DNA of 64,000 nt from Arsukibacterium indicum (GCF_019100565.1 NZ_JAHRID010000001.1:186001-250000), one strand, 5' to 3'. Positions 17,213-27,307 are shown, counted from the first letter of the stretch. Made by a program: numbers and translations. Notes: a model not told the origin generated them from the letters alone.

Positions 17213-18313
17213 TTAACGGTTGGCTCTGGCAATATCCGGCGTTGAAACACTAACCCCGGCATTTTGCGCCCGGTGCCGCAGCAAGTGGTCCATCAAGACA
17301 ATAGCCAGCATGGCTTCGGCAATTGGTACAGCCCGGATGCCGACGCAGGGATCATGCCGGCCTTTGGTGACAATATCTACCACTTCGCCATTCACATTAA
17401 TACTTTTACCGGGAATACTGATACTCGACGTCGGTTTTAAGGCAATGCTTACCCTGATATCCTGGCCGGACGATATTCCGCCCAACGTGCCACCGGCATG
17501 GTTAGCGCTGAACCCTTCAGGAGTTAATTCATCACGATCAGTAGAGCCGCGCTGCTCTACTACCTCGAAGCCATCCCCAATTTCCACCGCTTTAACTGCG
17601 TTGATACTCATCATGGCATGGGCAATATCGGCGTCGAGCCGGTCAAATACCGGTTCACCCAGGCCCACCGGCATACCGGTAGCCACCACATTAACCCTGG
17701 CGCCTACGGAGTCGCCGTCTTTTTTAAGCTGACGCATATACTCATCCAGCGCAGCAATTTTATCCGGATCAGGGCAAAAGAACGGGTTATTGGCCACTTC
17801 ATCCCACTGCAACTTTTCTGCTTTAACCGGGCCTAGTTGCGCCAGATAGCCACGTATTTCAACACCACAATGTTGCTTTAAATACTTCTTAGCAATGGAA
17901 CCTGCAGCAACCCTTATCGCGGTTTCCCGCGCCGACGATCGCCCGCCACCACGATAATCACGGATCCCAAATTTATGCCAGTAGGTGTAATCCGCATGAC
18001 CAGGCCGGAATAAATCTTTGATATTAGAATAGTCCTGTGAGCGTTGATCGGTATTTTCGATTAATAAACCTATGCTGGCACCGGTGGTAGTATCTTCAAA
18101 TACACCGGACAAAATTTTAACCTGGTCTTCTTCGCGCCTGGCAGTGGTATAACGGGAAGTTCCGGGCTTACGACGGTCTAAATCCAGCTGCAAATCTTCT
18201 GCGGTGAGCTGCATCCCCGGCGGGCAGCCATCAACGATACCACCGATAGCAGGGCCATGGCTTTCACCAAAAGTCGTAACTTTAAACAACTGACCAATGC
18301 TGTTGCCGGCCAT
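17213..18313 (-). CDS. aroC: Chorismate synthase
   Basis: A 366-residue cytosolic enzyme that turns 5-enolpyruvylshikimate-3-phosphate into chorismate with reduced FMN, the last step of the shikimate pathway. The three family signatures are clear: [18 protein letters not shown], the [29 protein letters not shown] region, and [17 protein letters not shown] near the C-terminus. Length is standard. It abuts prmB with no gap (prmB stops at 18314), so prmB-aroC is a coupled operon as in other gammaproteobacteria. Confidence 0.98.
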   Translation of the reverse strand: MAGNSIGQLFKVTTFGESHGPAIGGIVDGCPPGMQLTAEDLQLDLDRRKPGTSRYTTARREEDQVKILSGVFEDTTTGASIGLLIENTDQRSQDYSNIKDLFRPGHADYTYWHKFGIRDYRGGGRSSARETAIRVAAGSIAKKYLKQHCGVEIRGYLAQLGPVKAEKLQWDEVANNPFFCPDPDKIAALDEYMRQLKKDGDSVGARVNVVATGMPVGLGEPVFDRLDADIAHAMMSINAVKAVEIGDGFEVVEQRGSTDRDELTPEGFSANHAGGTLGGISSGQDIRVSIALKPTSSISIPGKSINVNGEVVDIVTKGRHDPCVGIRAVPIAEAMLAIVLMDHLLRHRAQNAGVSVSTPDIARANR

Positions 18314-19264
18314 TTAGCTCTCCTCAAATAAGTGTTGGTAGGCAATAAGCTGAGCTTTACTCAGCGCGAACACGCCAAGGCCACCGGCAGCAAATTCAAG
18401 CCAGTTAAATTGGACGTCTGGATATCTATCCTGCAATTCAACCATACTATTGCCAACTTCACAAATTAAAAAACCCTGCTCAGTTAAATGTGCCGCGGCC
18501 TGAGCCAGTATCCGCCGGGTTAATGCCAGGCCATCATGGCCGGATGCCAGGCCAAGTTCAGGTTCATGGCGGTACTCTTCTGGTAAGTCAGCCATATCTT
18601 CTGCGTCAACATAGGGCGGATTAGTAACAATAAGGTCATACTGCTGACCACCCAGTGCTTCATAACAATCTGATAATATTGGGTAGACACGATCCAGCAA
18701 GCCATGTTCATTAATGTTTATATCTGCAACGGCTAATGCGTCCGGGCTGATATCTACGGCATCAACCTGAGCATCTTCAAATGCATAAGCACAAGCGATG
18801 GCAATACAGCCAGAACCGGTACATAAATCAAGGATCCGCTCTGGCGTTGCACTTAGCTTAAACCGGCTGAATTTCTCGTTTATTAATTCAGCTATCGGCG
18901 AGCGTGGCACCAATACCCGCTGGTCAACATAGAAGGGCAGCCCGCAAAAATAGGCCTGGTGGGTCAGATAAGCCGCCGGGATCCGCAGTTCAATCCGCTG
19001 CATCAATAAGTCGACAAATGCCTGTCGCTCCGGTCTGGTGAGCCGCACAGTCAGCAATTTATCGTCAGTAAGCGGTGGCAGAAACAAACAATGCGCTAAT
19101 AATACCGCTGCCTCATCCCACGGGTTATCAGTGCCATGTCCCAGATAAATGCCGGCTTCATTAAAGCGACTTACCGCATAGCGAAGCCAGTCGTGCACCG
19201 TGAATAATGCATCGAGTGCCTCGTTAATATCTGACTCTGAAAACATCGGGTTATAATCAGCCAT
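18314..19264 (-). CDS. prmB: 50S ribosomal protein L3 glutamine N5-methyltransferase PrmB
   Basis: A 316-residue SAM-dependent methyltransferase that methylates a glutamine of ribosomal protein L3. Residues about 1-110 are the helical substrate-recognition part. The Rossmann domain has [16 protein letters not shown] (SAM binding) and the catalytic NPPY in [13 protein letters not shown], followed by [14 protein letters not shown], typical of PrmB rather than PrmC. The ATG at 19264 is preferred over a TTG at 19321 that would overlap smrB. It is divergent from smrB with 51 bp between starts. Confidence 0.95.
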   Translation of the reverse strand: MADYNPMFSESDINEALDALFTVHDWLRYAVSRFNEAGIYLGHGTDNPWDEAAVLLAHCLFLPPLTDDKLLTVRLTRPERQAFVDLLMQRIELRIPAAYLTHQAYFCGLPFYVDQRVLVPRSPIAELINEKFSRFKLSATPERILDLCTGSGCIAIACAYAFEDAQVDAVDISPDALAVADININEHGLLDRVYPILSDCYEALGGQQYDLIVTNPPYVDAEDMADLPEEYRHEPELGLASGHDGLALTRRILAQAAAHLTEQGFLICEVGNSMVELQDRYPDVQFNWLEFAAGGLGVFALSKAQLIAYQHLFEES

Positions 19265-19315
19265 ATCCTGTATTCGCTCTTTGTAAAAAATGGGCAGATT
19301 GTATAGACTTGCGCG

Positions 19316-19879
19316 ATGCAACGAAAGAAGCTTTCACATCAGGCTAATTTATCTGCCGCCGACAGCGACCTGTTCCGTCAGTCTGTCAGCGGTGCACGCC
19401 CGCTATTGCAGGACAAGATAGCCCCTGTCAGTGTTACCAGCAAGAAAAAAGCCAGGCCATCAGCAGATTTGCCGGCAAATAAGCAGGATCTGTTCTTTTT
19501 CTCCGATGGCTATGAAGGTTTTATCAGCGATGGCAGCTTGCTGTCTTATGTACAGCCAGGCGATGACCCCCGATTAGCCGGCCGCCTGAAGCGGGCGGAA
19601 TATCAACCGCAGGTGGTCCTCGATTTACATGGTTTAACCCAACTTGAAGCGAAATACGAACTGGCAGGCCTGCTTGCTTATTGTCAGCAACAGCAATTTA
19701 ACTGTGCCTGTGTGGTTCATGGTAAAGGGTTAGGTATACTGGCACGTAAAGTACCCAACTGGCTGATCCAGCATCCCAATGTCAGGGCATTCCACACTGC
19801 TCCGAAAAGCTGGGGCAAGCATGGCGCCTTATTATTACTGCTGAAAATTAATCAATCTGAAGCTGAACTGCACCGCTAA
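19316..19879 (+). CDS. smrB: Smr-domain endonuclease SmrB
   Basis: A 187-residue protein with a basic disordered N-terminus and a C-terminal Smr domain ([20 protein letters not shown], then [18 protein letters not shown] and [15 protein letters not shown]). E. coli SmrB is recruited to collided ribosomes, cuts the mRNA between them and starts rescue; the DxH and HGxG motifs it uses are present. The start is an ATG at 19316. It is divergent from prmB, as in E. coli. Confidence 0.94.
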   Translation: MQRKKLSHQANLSAADSDLFRQSVSGARPLLQDKIAPVSVTSKKKARPSADLPANKQDLFFFSDGYEGFISDGSLLSYVQPGDDPRLAGRLKRAEYQPQVVLDLHGLTQLEAKYELAGLLAYCQQQQFNCACVVHGKGLGILARKVPNWLIQHPNVRAFHTAPKSWGKHGALLLLLKINQSEAELHR

Positions 19880-19915
19880 CAAGCGGCGGCGTCATCCTGA
19901 TATTACTTGTGTTGA

Positions 19916-19960
19916 GATTCTTTAAGTTAGGATTCTTTAAGTTGGGATACTTCATGTGGA
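19916..19960. repeat. Three short tandem 15-bp repeats
   Basis: GATTCTTTAAGTTAG at 19916-19930 is followed by GATTCTTTAAGTTGG (one change) and a third, decayed copy at 19946-19960 that overlaps the 3' end of sixA. Probably slippage; no function is evident. Confidence 0.6.
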
Positions 19961-20440
19961 GATTAATGCCAGATCCTGCGGCGCCACCTTTTCAAGTAAC
20001 CGGCCACTTTTGCCCGGTTGATAATCGATACAACACAGTGACGACGTACTGAAAACAGGAGTCTGGCCAGGTTGAGTAAGAGATTCAACCAGAAAACTTA
20101 CCAGTGGCATATGCGACACCAGCAAGATTTTGGCGTCGGGCTCTGCGGCCAGCTTTGCATCAATTAAATTTAGTATAATCAATGGGCTGCCATCTGGCAC
20201 CAGATTACTGCATGTCTGCAGCAGGCAATCTGGGCCTTGCTTACTCAGCATAATTTCGGCAGTCTGGGAAGCACGTAAATACGGACTAACCCAAAGCTCG
20301 TCGAAAGCGCTATAGCAATTTTGCAGCCACTGCGCCATTTGCAGTGCCTCCCGTTTGCCTCTGGTAGTCAGTTGCCGCTGGCTATCGTGCTTAATCAGCG
20401 GTTCAGCTTCACCATGGCGCATAATAACAATGTTAACCAT
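19952..20440 (-). CDS. sixA: Phosphohistidine phosphatase SixA
   Basis: A 162-residue histidine phosphatase superfamily protein. The N-terminal IVIMRHGEAEP holds the catalytic RHG, and LLVSHMPLVSFL holds the second His. SixA removes phosphate from histidine in signalling proteins; in E. coli it acts on the nitrogen phosphotransferase protein NPr and was first described for ArcB. Start ATG at 20440. It is divergent from the M16 protease with a 205-bp spacer. Confidence 0.93.
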   Translation of the reverse strand: MVNIVIMRHGEAEPLIKHDSQRQLTTRGKREALQMAQWLQNCYSAFDELWVSPYLRASQTAEIMLSKQGPDCLLQTCSNLVPDGSPLIILNLIDAKLAAEPDAKILLVSHMPLVSFLVESLTQPGQTPVFSTSSLCCIDYQPGKSGRLLEKVAPQDLALIST

Positions 20441-20645
20441 TTATATTGATACCGTACTACTTAGTCAGTCTGTTTTTGTTTGCCATTGTTAAAAAGCGTT
20501 CGCTGGGCAAAAATTGTGCGCTATGATAAAGAAAGTCTGGCGCGAACGTAACTGCTATTAACGCATAAAACATTGCCTGTTTATTACTAAAAGCTATCAA
20601 AAATCGGCTGTCTTGCAGTACTACCAAACCGACATAGGATAATTC

Positions 20646-23408
20646 TTGGAAAAAGTACATATAAAGCAAAGCCCAAACGATAACAGAGCCTATCAACACC
20701 TGACACTCGACAATGGTCTTACCGTATTGCTGGTGAAAGACAGTTGTGTCGAAAAAAGTGCGGCTGCCCTGACAATAAATGTCGGCCATTTTGACGATCC
20801 CGCAGATTATCAGGGAATGGCGCATTTTCTGGAACATATGCTATTTCTGGGCTCAGAAAATTATCCTGATCCCGGAGAGTATCAGCAATTTATCAGTCAG
20901 TACGGTGGCAGCCACAATGCCTGGACCGGCACAGAGCACAGCCATTTTTACTTTGATATCGACACTCCCCAGTTGTCTCAGGCACTTTCACGCTTCGCCG
21001 ACATGTTTTGCCGGCCATTGTTTACCGCCGCTTATGTTGAAAAAGAACGCCATGCCATAGAAGCCGAATATTCATTGAAACTGAAAGACGACAGCAGGCG
21101 CATTTATCAGGTGCACAAAGAAACAGTTAACCCGGCGCACCCTTTCGCAAAATTTTCAGTTGGTAACCTCAATACGCTTACTGACAAACCAGAGCAGACA
21201 CTACGGGACGCGCTGTGGCAATTTTATCGGCAGCAGTACAGCGCAAGCAGAATGAGTTTGTGCGTGGTGTCGCCTTGTCCGCTGTCGACCATGGCTCAGT
21301 GGATACAGCAATTTTTCAGCGCGTTACCGGCTACATTGCCAGCAAAAGCGCCGCTGGCTGAGCCACTGTATCTGCCCGAACATCAGGCTGTTTTACTTAA
21401 TATCAGACCACACAAGAACTCTGAGCGGCTGGTAGCCAGCTTTGCATTACCTGATATCCAGCCATGGTACGCCCACAAAATTGTCAGTTTCCTGGCCTCG
21501 CTGCTGGGAGATGAAAGTGACGGCTCCTTGCTCAGTTATCTGAAAAATGCCGGTCTGGTAAATCAGCTAAGTGCCGGTGGCGGCATTGATGGCAGCAACT
21601 ATAAAGACTTTACCGTATCGTTTGAACTTACCCGGGCAGGCCGCGCTGATACCACTGCAATATTAAAAGCACTTTACAGCGCACTGGCCAGAATAAAACA
21701 ACAGCCGCTGCCGCAGCAATTGTATTTTGAGCGTCAGAGGCTGCTGCACTGGTCATTTATCTATCAGGAGCCTGCTGATGCGCTGCAGACGGCCAGCCAG
21801 CTCTCTGTCAATTTACACCATTACCCGGTGCAGGATACTATTTTTGGTGACTACCGGATGGAACTGCCACCTGAAGCACTTTATCAGGAACTACTAAGCT
21901 GGTTCAGGCCCGACAATATGCGACTGATGCTGATCGCCCCGGATGTGCCGGTGCTGTCAGAAGCCAAGTGGTACAACACCCCGTACTCTGTAACAAAATT
22001 AAGCGATACCCTGTTACAAACACTGCAGGACACCGGACCTGTTGCTGAAATTACCCTGCCCGGAGCCAATCCCTACCTGACTGAGCAGCTTAGCCTGCTG
22101 GATAAAACTGAGCATATGGTGGCGCCGGAGCGCATTTATCACGATGCACACTTAAGCATCTGGTACAAAGCAGACACTGAATTTAATACTCCGAAAGGCC
22201 ATATTTTCCTGCAACTCAGTTTACCCAAAAGTATTGCTGACAATCGTCAACTTGCCACCAGCCGGCTCTGGCTGGAATTATTTCAGGATCACATTAACCA
22301 GCAGTTATATACCGCTACCAATGCGGGCTTAAGCTACAACCTGCATGTCCAGAAACAGGGGATCAGCATTCATACCTCAGGGCTGGCAGCCAACCAAATC
22401 CAGCTTTTGCAAAATATACTGCAGCAAATTAACACAGCCTGTTTTTCAGAGCTGCGGTTTAATGAACTGAAACAACAACTTTGCCGACATTGGGCAAACA
22501 GCAGTAAAAGTAAGCCTGTTGCCAGATTATTCAGTCAGTTGTCTGCTTTGCTGCAGCCGATCAACCCGGAGATTGAGGTGTTAGTTGAGCAACTTGAACC
22601 TTTGAGCTTCGACCAGTTCAATCAGTTTTCGACCCAGTTGCTTGATGAAGTTCATCTGGAAGCACTACTGGTTGGCAACTGGAGCAGAGATAATGCTGAT
22701 GCGCTGCAGCTAATGCTGCAAAAATGGCAATCACAACAGGCTTCGCCTGGTCATAAAATCCCTGCTAAAACATACAGCATTGCCGGCACCGGCCCGGTCT
22801 GGCTGCAAACCGACACCGACAGCACTGACCACGCATTAGTCGTTTATCTGGCGGCAGAGCAGGCCAGTGCTGAACAAATGGCGTTATTTATGCTGGCCAA
22901 TCACTTGATGTCGCCGCATTACTTTCATCAACTGCGAACTGAGCAACAAATGGGTTATCTGGTTGGCACCGGCTATGTGCCTATCAATACCTTACCTGGA
23001 ATGGCATTTTATATTCAGTCACCAAATTTTGAATGCACCGAGTTGTACCAGGCTACCGTTACGTTTTTCCGGGAGTTTCTGCAACAGATAAAGGAGATGA
23101 GCGACCCGGAATTCGCAGAACTTAAAATGGGATTAACCGCTCAACTTGCCGAGCGCGATACCAGCCTGGGCTCTCGTGCTAAGCGACTATGGCTGGCGCT
23201 GGGGCAGGACGACACCAGTTTTGATTTAACCGGCAGAATAATCAGTGCCCTTGCAAAACTTACCAGACAGCAATTTGCCGAAATGCTGCAACAGCTGTTA
23301 GCCAGTGATTATGATATGTTACTGCTCGCCTCTGGCGCAAACAGTGGGTTTGCTCATATTAAAACCGTAAACAGGGATGAATTGCGGCAGGTAATTGCAA
23401 ACAGGTAA
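20646..23408 (+). CDS. M16 (insulinase / pitrilysin-like) zinc metalloprotease
   Basis: A 920-residue protease of the insulysin/protease III type. The inverted zinc motif HFLEH is at residues 60-64, with the third ligand expected in HAIEAEYSLKLKDDSRR about 75 residues later. Four M16 repeats are expected; TEQQMGYLVGTGY near residue 770 is a C-terminal-half signature. No signal peptide is seen, so it is probably cytosolic, unlike periplasmic E. coli PtrA. It degrades small peptides and unfolded fragments. The TTG at 20646 is taken as start because AGGAT lies 6 nt before it and the family begins there. It sits next to sixA as in Shewanella-like genomes. Confidence 0.9.
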   Translation: MEKVHIKQSPNDNRAYQHLTLDNGLTVLLVKDSCVEKSAAALTINVGHFDDPADYQGMAHFLEHMLFLGSENYPDPGEYQQFISQYGGSHNAWTGTEHSHFYFDIDTPQLSQALSRFADMFCRPLFTAAYVEKERHAIEAEYSLKLKDDSRRIYQVHKETVNPAHPFAKFSVGNLNTLTDKPEQTLRDALWQFYRQQYSASRMSLCVVSPCPLSTMAQWIQQFFSALPATLPAKAPLAEPLYLPEHQAVLLNIRPHKNSERLVASFALPDIQPWYAHKIVSFLASLLGDESDGSLLSYLKNAGLVNQLSAGGGIDGSNYKDFTVSFELTRAGRADTTAILKALYSALARIKQQPLPQQLYFERQRLLHWSFIYQEPADALQTASQLSVNLHHYPVQDTIFGDYRMELPPEALYQELLSWFRPDNMRLMLIAPDVPVLSEAKWYNTPYSVTKLSDTLLQTLQDTGPVAEITLPGANPYLTEQLSLLDKTEHMVAPERIYHDAHLSIWYKADTEFNTPKGHIFLQLSLPKSIADNRQLATSRLWLELFQDHINQQLYTATNAGLSYNLHVQKQGISIHTSGLAANQIQLLQNILQQINTACFSELRFNELKQQLCRHWANSSKSKPVARLFSQLSALLQPINPEIEVLVEQLEPLSFDQFNQFSTQLLDEVHLEALLVGNWSRDNADALQLMLQKWQSQQASPGHKIPAKTYSIAGTGPVWLQTDTDSTDHALVVYLAAEQASAEQMALFMLANHLMSPHYFHQLRTEQQMGYLVGTGYVPINTLPGMAFYIQSPNFECTELYQATVTFFREFLQQIKEMSDPEFAELKMGLTAQLAERDTSLGSRAKRLWLALGQDDTSFDLTGRIISALAKLTRQQFAEMLQQLLASDYDMLLLASGANSGFAHIKTVNRDELRQVIANR

Positions 23409-23475
23409 ATTGATTTTGACACTGTTCCTAAACTTGGTTAACTTAGGCGGAATAACAATAAAAATGTTGTAATCT

Positions 23476-25716
23476 GTGGGTATACGTTCTCTCCATTGCG
23501 CTAAAGCTTTTTGTTTACTGCTGGCTGTTCATCCATTCGGGCTTTCTGCACTGAGTTGGGACAGCGTACAGCCCTATATCTTTTCTGCCGTATTATTTTT
23601 TGCCTGTGCTGCCCTACTACTGGCCCACGCCAGCATTGTTAAGATGCGGCGCTACCACAAACGGCTTGCCAAAAGTGAAGAACGTCTGCGGTTGTCATTA
23701 TGGGGCAGCGGTGACGAATTATGGGACTGGCGAATTTTGTCAGGCGAGCTGTATCGCTCCAGTTCCTGGTTAAAACCGGTTGAACTAAAACCAGAAACCC
23801 ATGATTTTCCGCCGAACAAACAACAAATTCACCCTCAGGATTTAAACCGGGTAATTAACCTTTTAAATGAACATTTAAATGGTGGCAGCGCCTTTTTTGA
23901 AGCAACCTACCGATTGCGAACGGCCGAGGGCCATTACATCTGGGTGCTGGACCGAGGTAAAGTCGTGGCTTATGCCACTAACGGTAGCCCGAGCCGGATG
24001 ACCGGCACCCTGAAAAACATTCATCAGCTGAAAGAAGCAGAAGGCAGAATGCAACTGTTTGCCCGCTGCCTGGAAAATATATCGGACGCCGTCCTGGTTT
24101 GTGATACCCAGTTTACTATTATTGAAGTTAACCCGGCATTTAGCAGCATAACTGGCAAAGATCGCTCAGAGGTAGTTCATAGCCGATTTGAATTGTCACT
24201 GTACCCCAGCCGGTTTATGCAGGATATTCAGCTGCAACTGGCTAAACATGGCCGCTGGAGCGGTGAAATCCGCGAACAAAAAGACAATGGTGACATTTAT
24301 CAGGCTGAACTGGCATTTGATGTTATCAAAGATGAAGAAGGTATCCCGCTACAATACGTTGGTGTCTTATCAGATATTACCGACCGTAAGGCACGCGAGG
24401 CCGAGTTAAGCCGGCTGGCGAATAACGACACCCTGACCGGCTTACCAAACCGGGCGGTGTTTATGTCTAAGCTGGCCAGCCTGGTAACCGTCGATGTCGT
24501 GCATGCACTACTGGTATTTGATTTAGACAATTTTAAAAAAATTAACGATTCGTTGGGTCATGAACTCGGCGATACCTTACTATGTAAGTTAGCCCAGCGA
24601 CTGCATTCCGACCCACGATACCAGAATAAGCTTTACCGGCTTGGCGGCGATGAATTTGCGGTATTACTTAACGATACCAATGATATTCACACCATCACCT
24701 CCATGGCCAAAGGCTTGCTGGAGCAAATTAACCGCCCATTTTTTATCAGTCAGCATGAACTGGCTGTAACCAGCAGCATTGGTATTGTGTTGTTTCCGGA
24801 TGATGGCAGCGACCCTCAGGCCCTGCTTCGTAACGCCGATACCGCGATGTACCATGCGAAAAATGATGGCGCCAACCGTTACCTGTTCTTCAACGACAGT
24901 ATGAATAAACAGGCGGTAAAGCGGCTACAGGTCGAAAACTTAATTCGCTATGGGTTAAAAGAAGATTACTTCAGTGTCTACTACCAGCCGAAGATGGATA
25001 TCCTGACCGGAAACGTAGTTGGCATGGAAGCGCTGGTACGTTTTATTACCCCGAAAGGCGGCCTGGTCAGCCCGGCCAGTTTTATTCCGGTGGCTGAGGA
25101 AACCGGCCAGATTGTTGAAATTGGTGCAGTTGTACTGCGTAAAGCCTGTGAAGACGTGAAAAGATGGCTGGCATTAGGGTTATTTCAGGGGCGGGTTGCC
25201 GTTAACCTGTCGGCTAAACAATTTATGCTGCCCAATCTATGCCAGCAAATTGATGATGTTCTCGAGCAATGTGAGCTGCCCTCTTACCATCTGGAACTTG
25301 AGATCACTGAGGGTACCGTAATGCAGTCGCCAAAACTGGCAATTGATACCATGAAAAAATTACGGGCCCGGGGGATCCATCTGGCCATGGATGATTTTGG
25401 TACCGGCTATTCATCCCTTGCTTACCTGAAGCAATTTCCGCTAAACACCCTGAAAATTGATAAAGCCTTTATCGACGATATGGATAATGCCCGCGGCAGG
25501 AATATGGTAGATACCATTGTCACTATCGCCCATAACCTGAGCCTTAATGTGGTTGCTGAAGGCGTTGAAACCAAAGACCAGTTAGATATGCTGCGTAAAT
25601 TGCGCTGCGAAACCATTCAGGGTTTTTATTACAGCAAGCCACTTTCAGCAGCAGACTTTGCCGAATTTTTAGCTGCGCAGAAACAACGGGCCAGGCTGTC
25701 AGCAATACCCGGCTGA
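23476..25716 (+). CDS. Membrane PAS-GGDEF-EAL cyclic-di-GMP enzyme
   Basis: A 746-residue protein. A membrane helix at about 32-52 is followed by two PAS domains (about 75-185 and 190-310), a GGDEF domain (about 315-480, motif RLGGDEFAVLL intact) and an EAL domain (about 490-740, GMEALVRF, DDFGTGYSSLAYLKQ, IDKAFI intact). It can in principle both make and destroy cyclic-di-GMP. The N-terminus is short: similar proteins with the same post-membrane segment often carry a large periplasmic propeller/Y_Y_Y sensor, absent here. The start is a GTG at 23476 without a clear ribosome site; an ATG at 23464 in the same frame is stopped at once. Confidence 0.9.
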   Translation: MGIRSLHCAKAFCLLLAVHPFGLSALSWDSVQPYIFSAVLFFACAALLLAHASIVKMRRYHKRLAKSEERLRLSLWGSGDELWDWRILSGELYRSSSWLKPVELKPETHDFPPNKQQIHPQDLNRVINLLNEHLNGGSAFFEATYRLRTAEGHYIWVLDRGKVVAYATNGSPSRMTGTLKNIHQLKEAEGRMQLFARCLENISDAVLVCDTQFTIIEVNPAFSSITGKDRSEVVHSRFELSLYPSRFMQDIQLQLAKHGRWSGEIREQKDNGDIYQAELAFDVIKDEEGIPLQYVGVLSDITDRKAREAELSRLANNDTLTGLPNRAVFMSKLASLVTVDVVHALLVFDLDNFKKINDSLGHELGDTLLCKLAQRLHSDPRYQNKLYRLGGDEFAVLLNDTNDIHTITSMAKGLLEQINRPFFISQHELAVTSSIGIVLFPDDGSDPQALLRNADTAMYHAKNDGANRYLFFNDSMNKQAVKRLQVENLIRYGLKEDYFSVYYQPKMDILTGNVVGMEALVRFITPKGGLVSPASFIPVAEETGQIVEIGAVVLRKACEDVKRWLALGLFQGRVAVNLSAKQFMLPNLCQQIDDVLEQCELPSYHLELEITEGTVMQSPKLAIDTMKKLRARGIHLAMDDFGTGYSSLAYLKQFPLNTLKIDKAFIDDMDNARGRNMVDTIVTIAHNLSLNVVAEGVETKDQLDMLRKLRCETIQGFYYSKPLSAADFAEFLAAQKQRARLSAIPG

Positions 25717-25739
25717 TGGTTTAATCCAAAAACTGCGAT

Positions 25740-25761
25740 AAAAAAAGCCCCGGAGGGCTTT
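25740..25761 (-). terminator. Intrinsic terminator of maoP
   Basis: On the minus strand AAAGCCC and GGGCTTT form a stem with a 4-nt loop and a T7 run follows. It overlaps the maoP stop codon. Confidence 0.85.
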
Positions 25762-26107
25762 AATCGCTATCAGTTTCGACGTAAGAAAAATCGTCGGCGC
25801 CATCAGCTATTCGTTTTTTACCAAAAACAGTATGAAATTTGCGTTTTTCATTCAAGCGCTGTTTGTACTTAACCCAGGTTTTTTCATAGGCAGAGCTCGC
25901 TTCAGCTTCTCCCCGGCAAACCAGAAGAAAGCGTTGCTCTTCCTCATTTACCGGCTCACGTGCACCTTGCTCCAACTGCTGCATCGCGAAACCATGTTTT
26001 TCCAGCAGATTACCTTCTGCCAGGGTAAAGCGCCCGGACCGCGTAAAACCACGAGGGAAATTGCGATCATCGAAAAAGCGACGAGTAGCGACAAAACTTT
26101 GCTGCAT
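25760..26107 (-). CDS. maoP: Macrodomain Ori organisation protein MaoP (DUF413, YifE)
   Basis: A 115-residue protein matching E. coli MaoP/YifE: SFVATRRFFDDRNFPRGF, LLEKHGFAMQQLEQGAREPV, and EEQRFLLVCRGE are conserved. In E. coli MaoP, with the nearby site maoS, keeps long-range DNA contacts of the Ori macrodomain constrained. It is divergent from hdfR, the same arrangement as in E. coli. The ATG at 26107 fits the family; a GTG one codon upstream shares the same AGAGGA ribosome site. Confidence 0.92.
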   Translation of the reverse strand: MQQSFVATRRFFDDRNFPRGFTRSGRFTLAEGNLLEKHGFAMQQLEQGAREPVNEEEQRFLLVCRGEAEASSAYEKTWVKYKQRLNEKRKFHTVFGKKRIADGADDFSYVETDSD

Positions 26108-26236
26108 CACTTTTTTCCTCTAATGTCGTTGAATATAAAGCCAGCCTGTTTAAACTGTGCGGAGTATGGTTAACAAAATTCCAGTCGTAAAACAAATATT
26201 TTTTATTGACACGATAAATAAATTTAAGGCTCTACC

Positions 26237-27097
26237 TTGGATACTGAACTGCTAAAAACCTTTCTGGAAGTGCAGCGTACCCGCCATTTTGGCAAGGCGG
26301 CTGAAAACCTGTATTTAACTCAATCAGCCGTAAGCTTTCGTATTCGGCAATTAGAACAGCAGCTTGGCGTGAACTTATTTAGCCGCTACCGCAATAATAT
26401 TCAGCTAACAGCTGCCGGAGATCGCCTGCTACCACACGCTCAGGCAATGCTAACGGCGTTGCAACGCGCCAAGCAGGAAGTAGCATTAAGCAACAAGCAG
26501 GCCCAGCAACTGTCTATTGCCGCAACGGCCAATGTTTGGGACAGCTTTCTGTTACCGGGCTTTATCCAGGTGCAACAGCACTACCCTGACCTGGCCTGGC
26601 GCGCAGAATCTCTGGGGAGAGAGCAGATTGGCAGACTGCTGCTGGAACGTAATCTTGATTTGGCTGTGGTGTTTGACCCACCAAAGGTTGACGAAATACA
26701 GGTAGAAAAGCTGGAAGACATCAAACTGATAGCAGTTACCAGCAGTACCCATACTGAAGCCAGCGCCGCGATGGCACAACATTACATTCTGATGGACTGG
26801 GGCACCTCTTTTGATATTCAACATGCCAAGCACTTTGCAGATATGCCGCCACCGGCACTTCGGACCGGCAGTGCTAAAATTGCACTGGAAATGATGCTGC
26901 ATTGCCCTGCAACAGCTTATCTGCCACAAATAATGGTGCAGCCCTTATTAGAAAACAATCGCCTCAGAAGAGTAGACAGTGCGCCACAGATGAGCAGAGA
27001 ATTATTTGCTGCCACCTTACATCAGGCAACCAATGAACAGTTATTGCAACAGATCATTGGCCATCTTCGCAAGCACATTAGCAGCCTGGCGGCTTAA
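26237..27097 (+). CDS. hdfR: LysR-family transcriptional regulator HdfR
   Basis: A 286-residue LysR-type regulator. The N-terminal helix-turn-helix (MDTELLKTFLEV, RHFGKAAENLYLTQSAVSFR, LEQQLGVNLF, NNIQLTAAGDRLLP) is nearly the same as E. coli HdfR, which represses flhDC and activates gltBD there. The effector domain is more diverged, so targets may differ. The start is a TTG at 26237; the residues from it match the family start exactly. It is divergent from maoP with 129 bp between starts. Confidence 0.92.
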   Translation: MDTELLKTFLEVQRTRHFGKAAENLYLTQSAVSFRIRQLEQQLGVNLFSRYRNNIQLTAAGDRLLPHAQAMLTALQRAKQEVALSNKQAQQLSIAATANVWDSFLLPGFIQVQQHYPDLAWRAESLGREQIGRLLLERNLDLAVVFDPPKVDEIQVEKLEDIKLIAVTSSTHTEASAAMAQHYILMDWGTSFDIQHAKHFADMPPPALRTGSAKIALEMMLHCPATAYLPQIMVQPLLENNRLRRVDSAPQMSRELFAATLHQATNEQLLQQIIGHLRKHISSLAA

Positions 27098-27109
27098 TTA
27101 CGTTTTATA

Positions 27110-27307
27110 CTAGGGCCGGAATAAACTGCTGTTTTTGCCGCGTGCTTTGCACAACAGCAGCCGTTTATGGCTATTAAACAGCGGTAGCAAAAAAGGCCCG
27201 GTAAACATTGCAGCCACTGCCCATTGCAATGCCTGCATACCACTACGCAGCGCCGCAATATAAACCCCAAGTGCAACAGCCAACCAGACAACAGGTACTA
27301 AAAACAC
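27110..27307 (-). CDS. Small two-helix membrane protein, unknown
   Basis: A 65-residue hypothetical protein with two hydrophobic stretches (about residues 2-22 and 26-44) and a basic tail (KRLLLCKARGK). The GTG start at 27307 has AAGGA 7 nt upstream, which favours a real gene. Antisense frames in the same DNA have no such signal. No family is recognised. It lies between hdfR (convergent) and fadJ. Confidence 0.5.
   Translation of the reverse strand: MFLVPVVWLAVALGVYIAALRSGMQALQWAVAAMFTGPFLLPLFNSHKRLLLCKARGKNSSLFRP

Noticed and set aside
20497-20548. CGTTCGC/GCGAACG inverted pair in the sixA-protease spacer
   Set aside because: The arms are 38 bp apart and short; chance pairing cannot be excluded.
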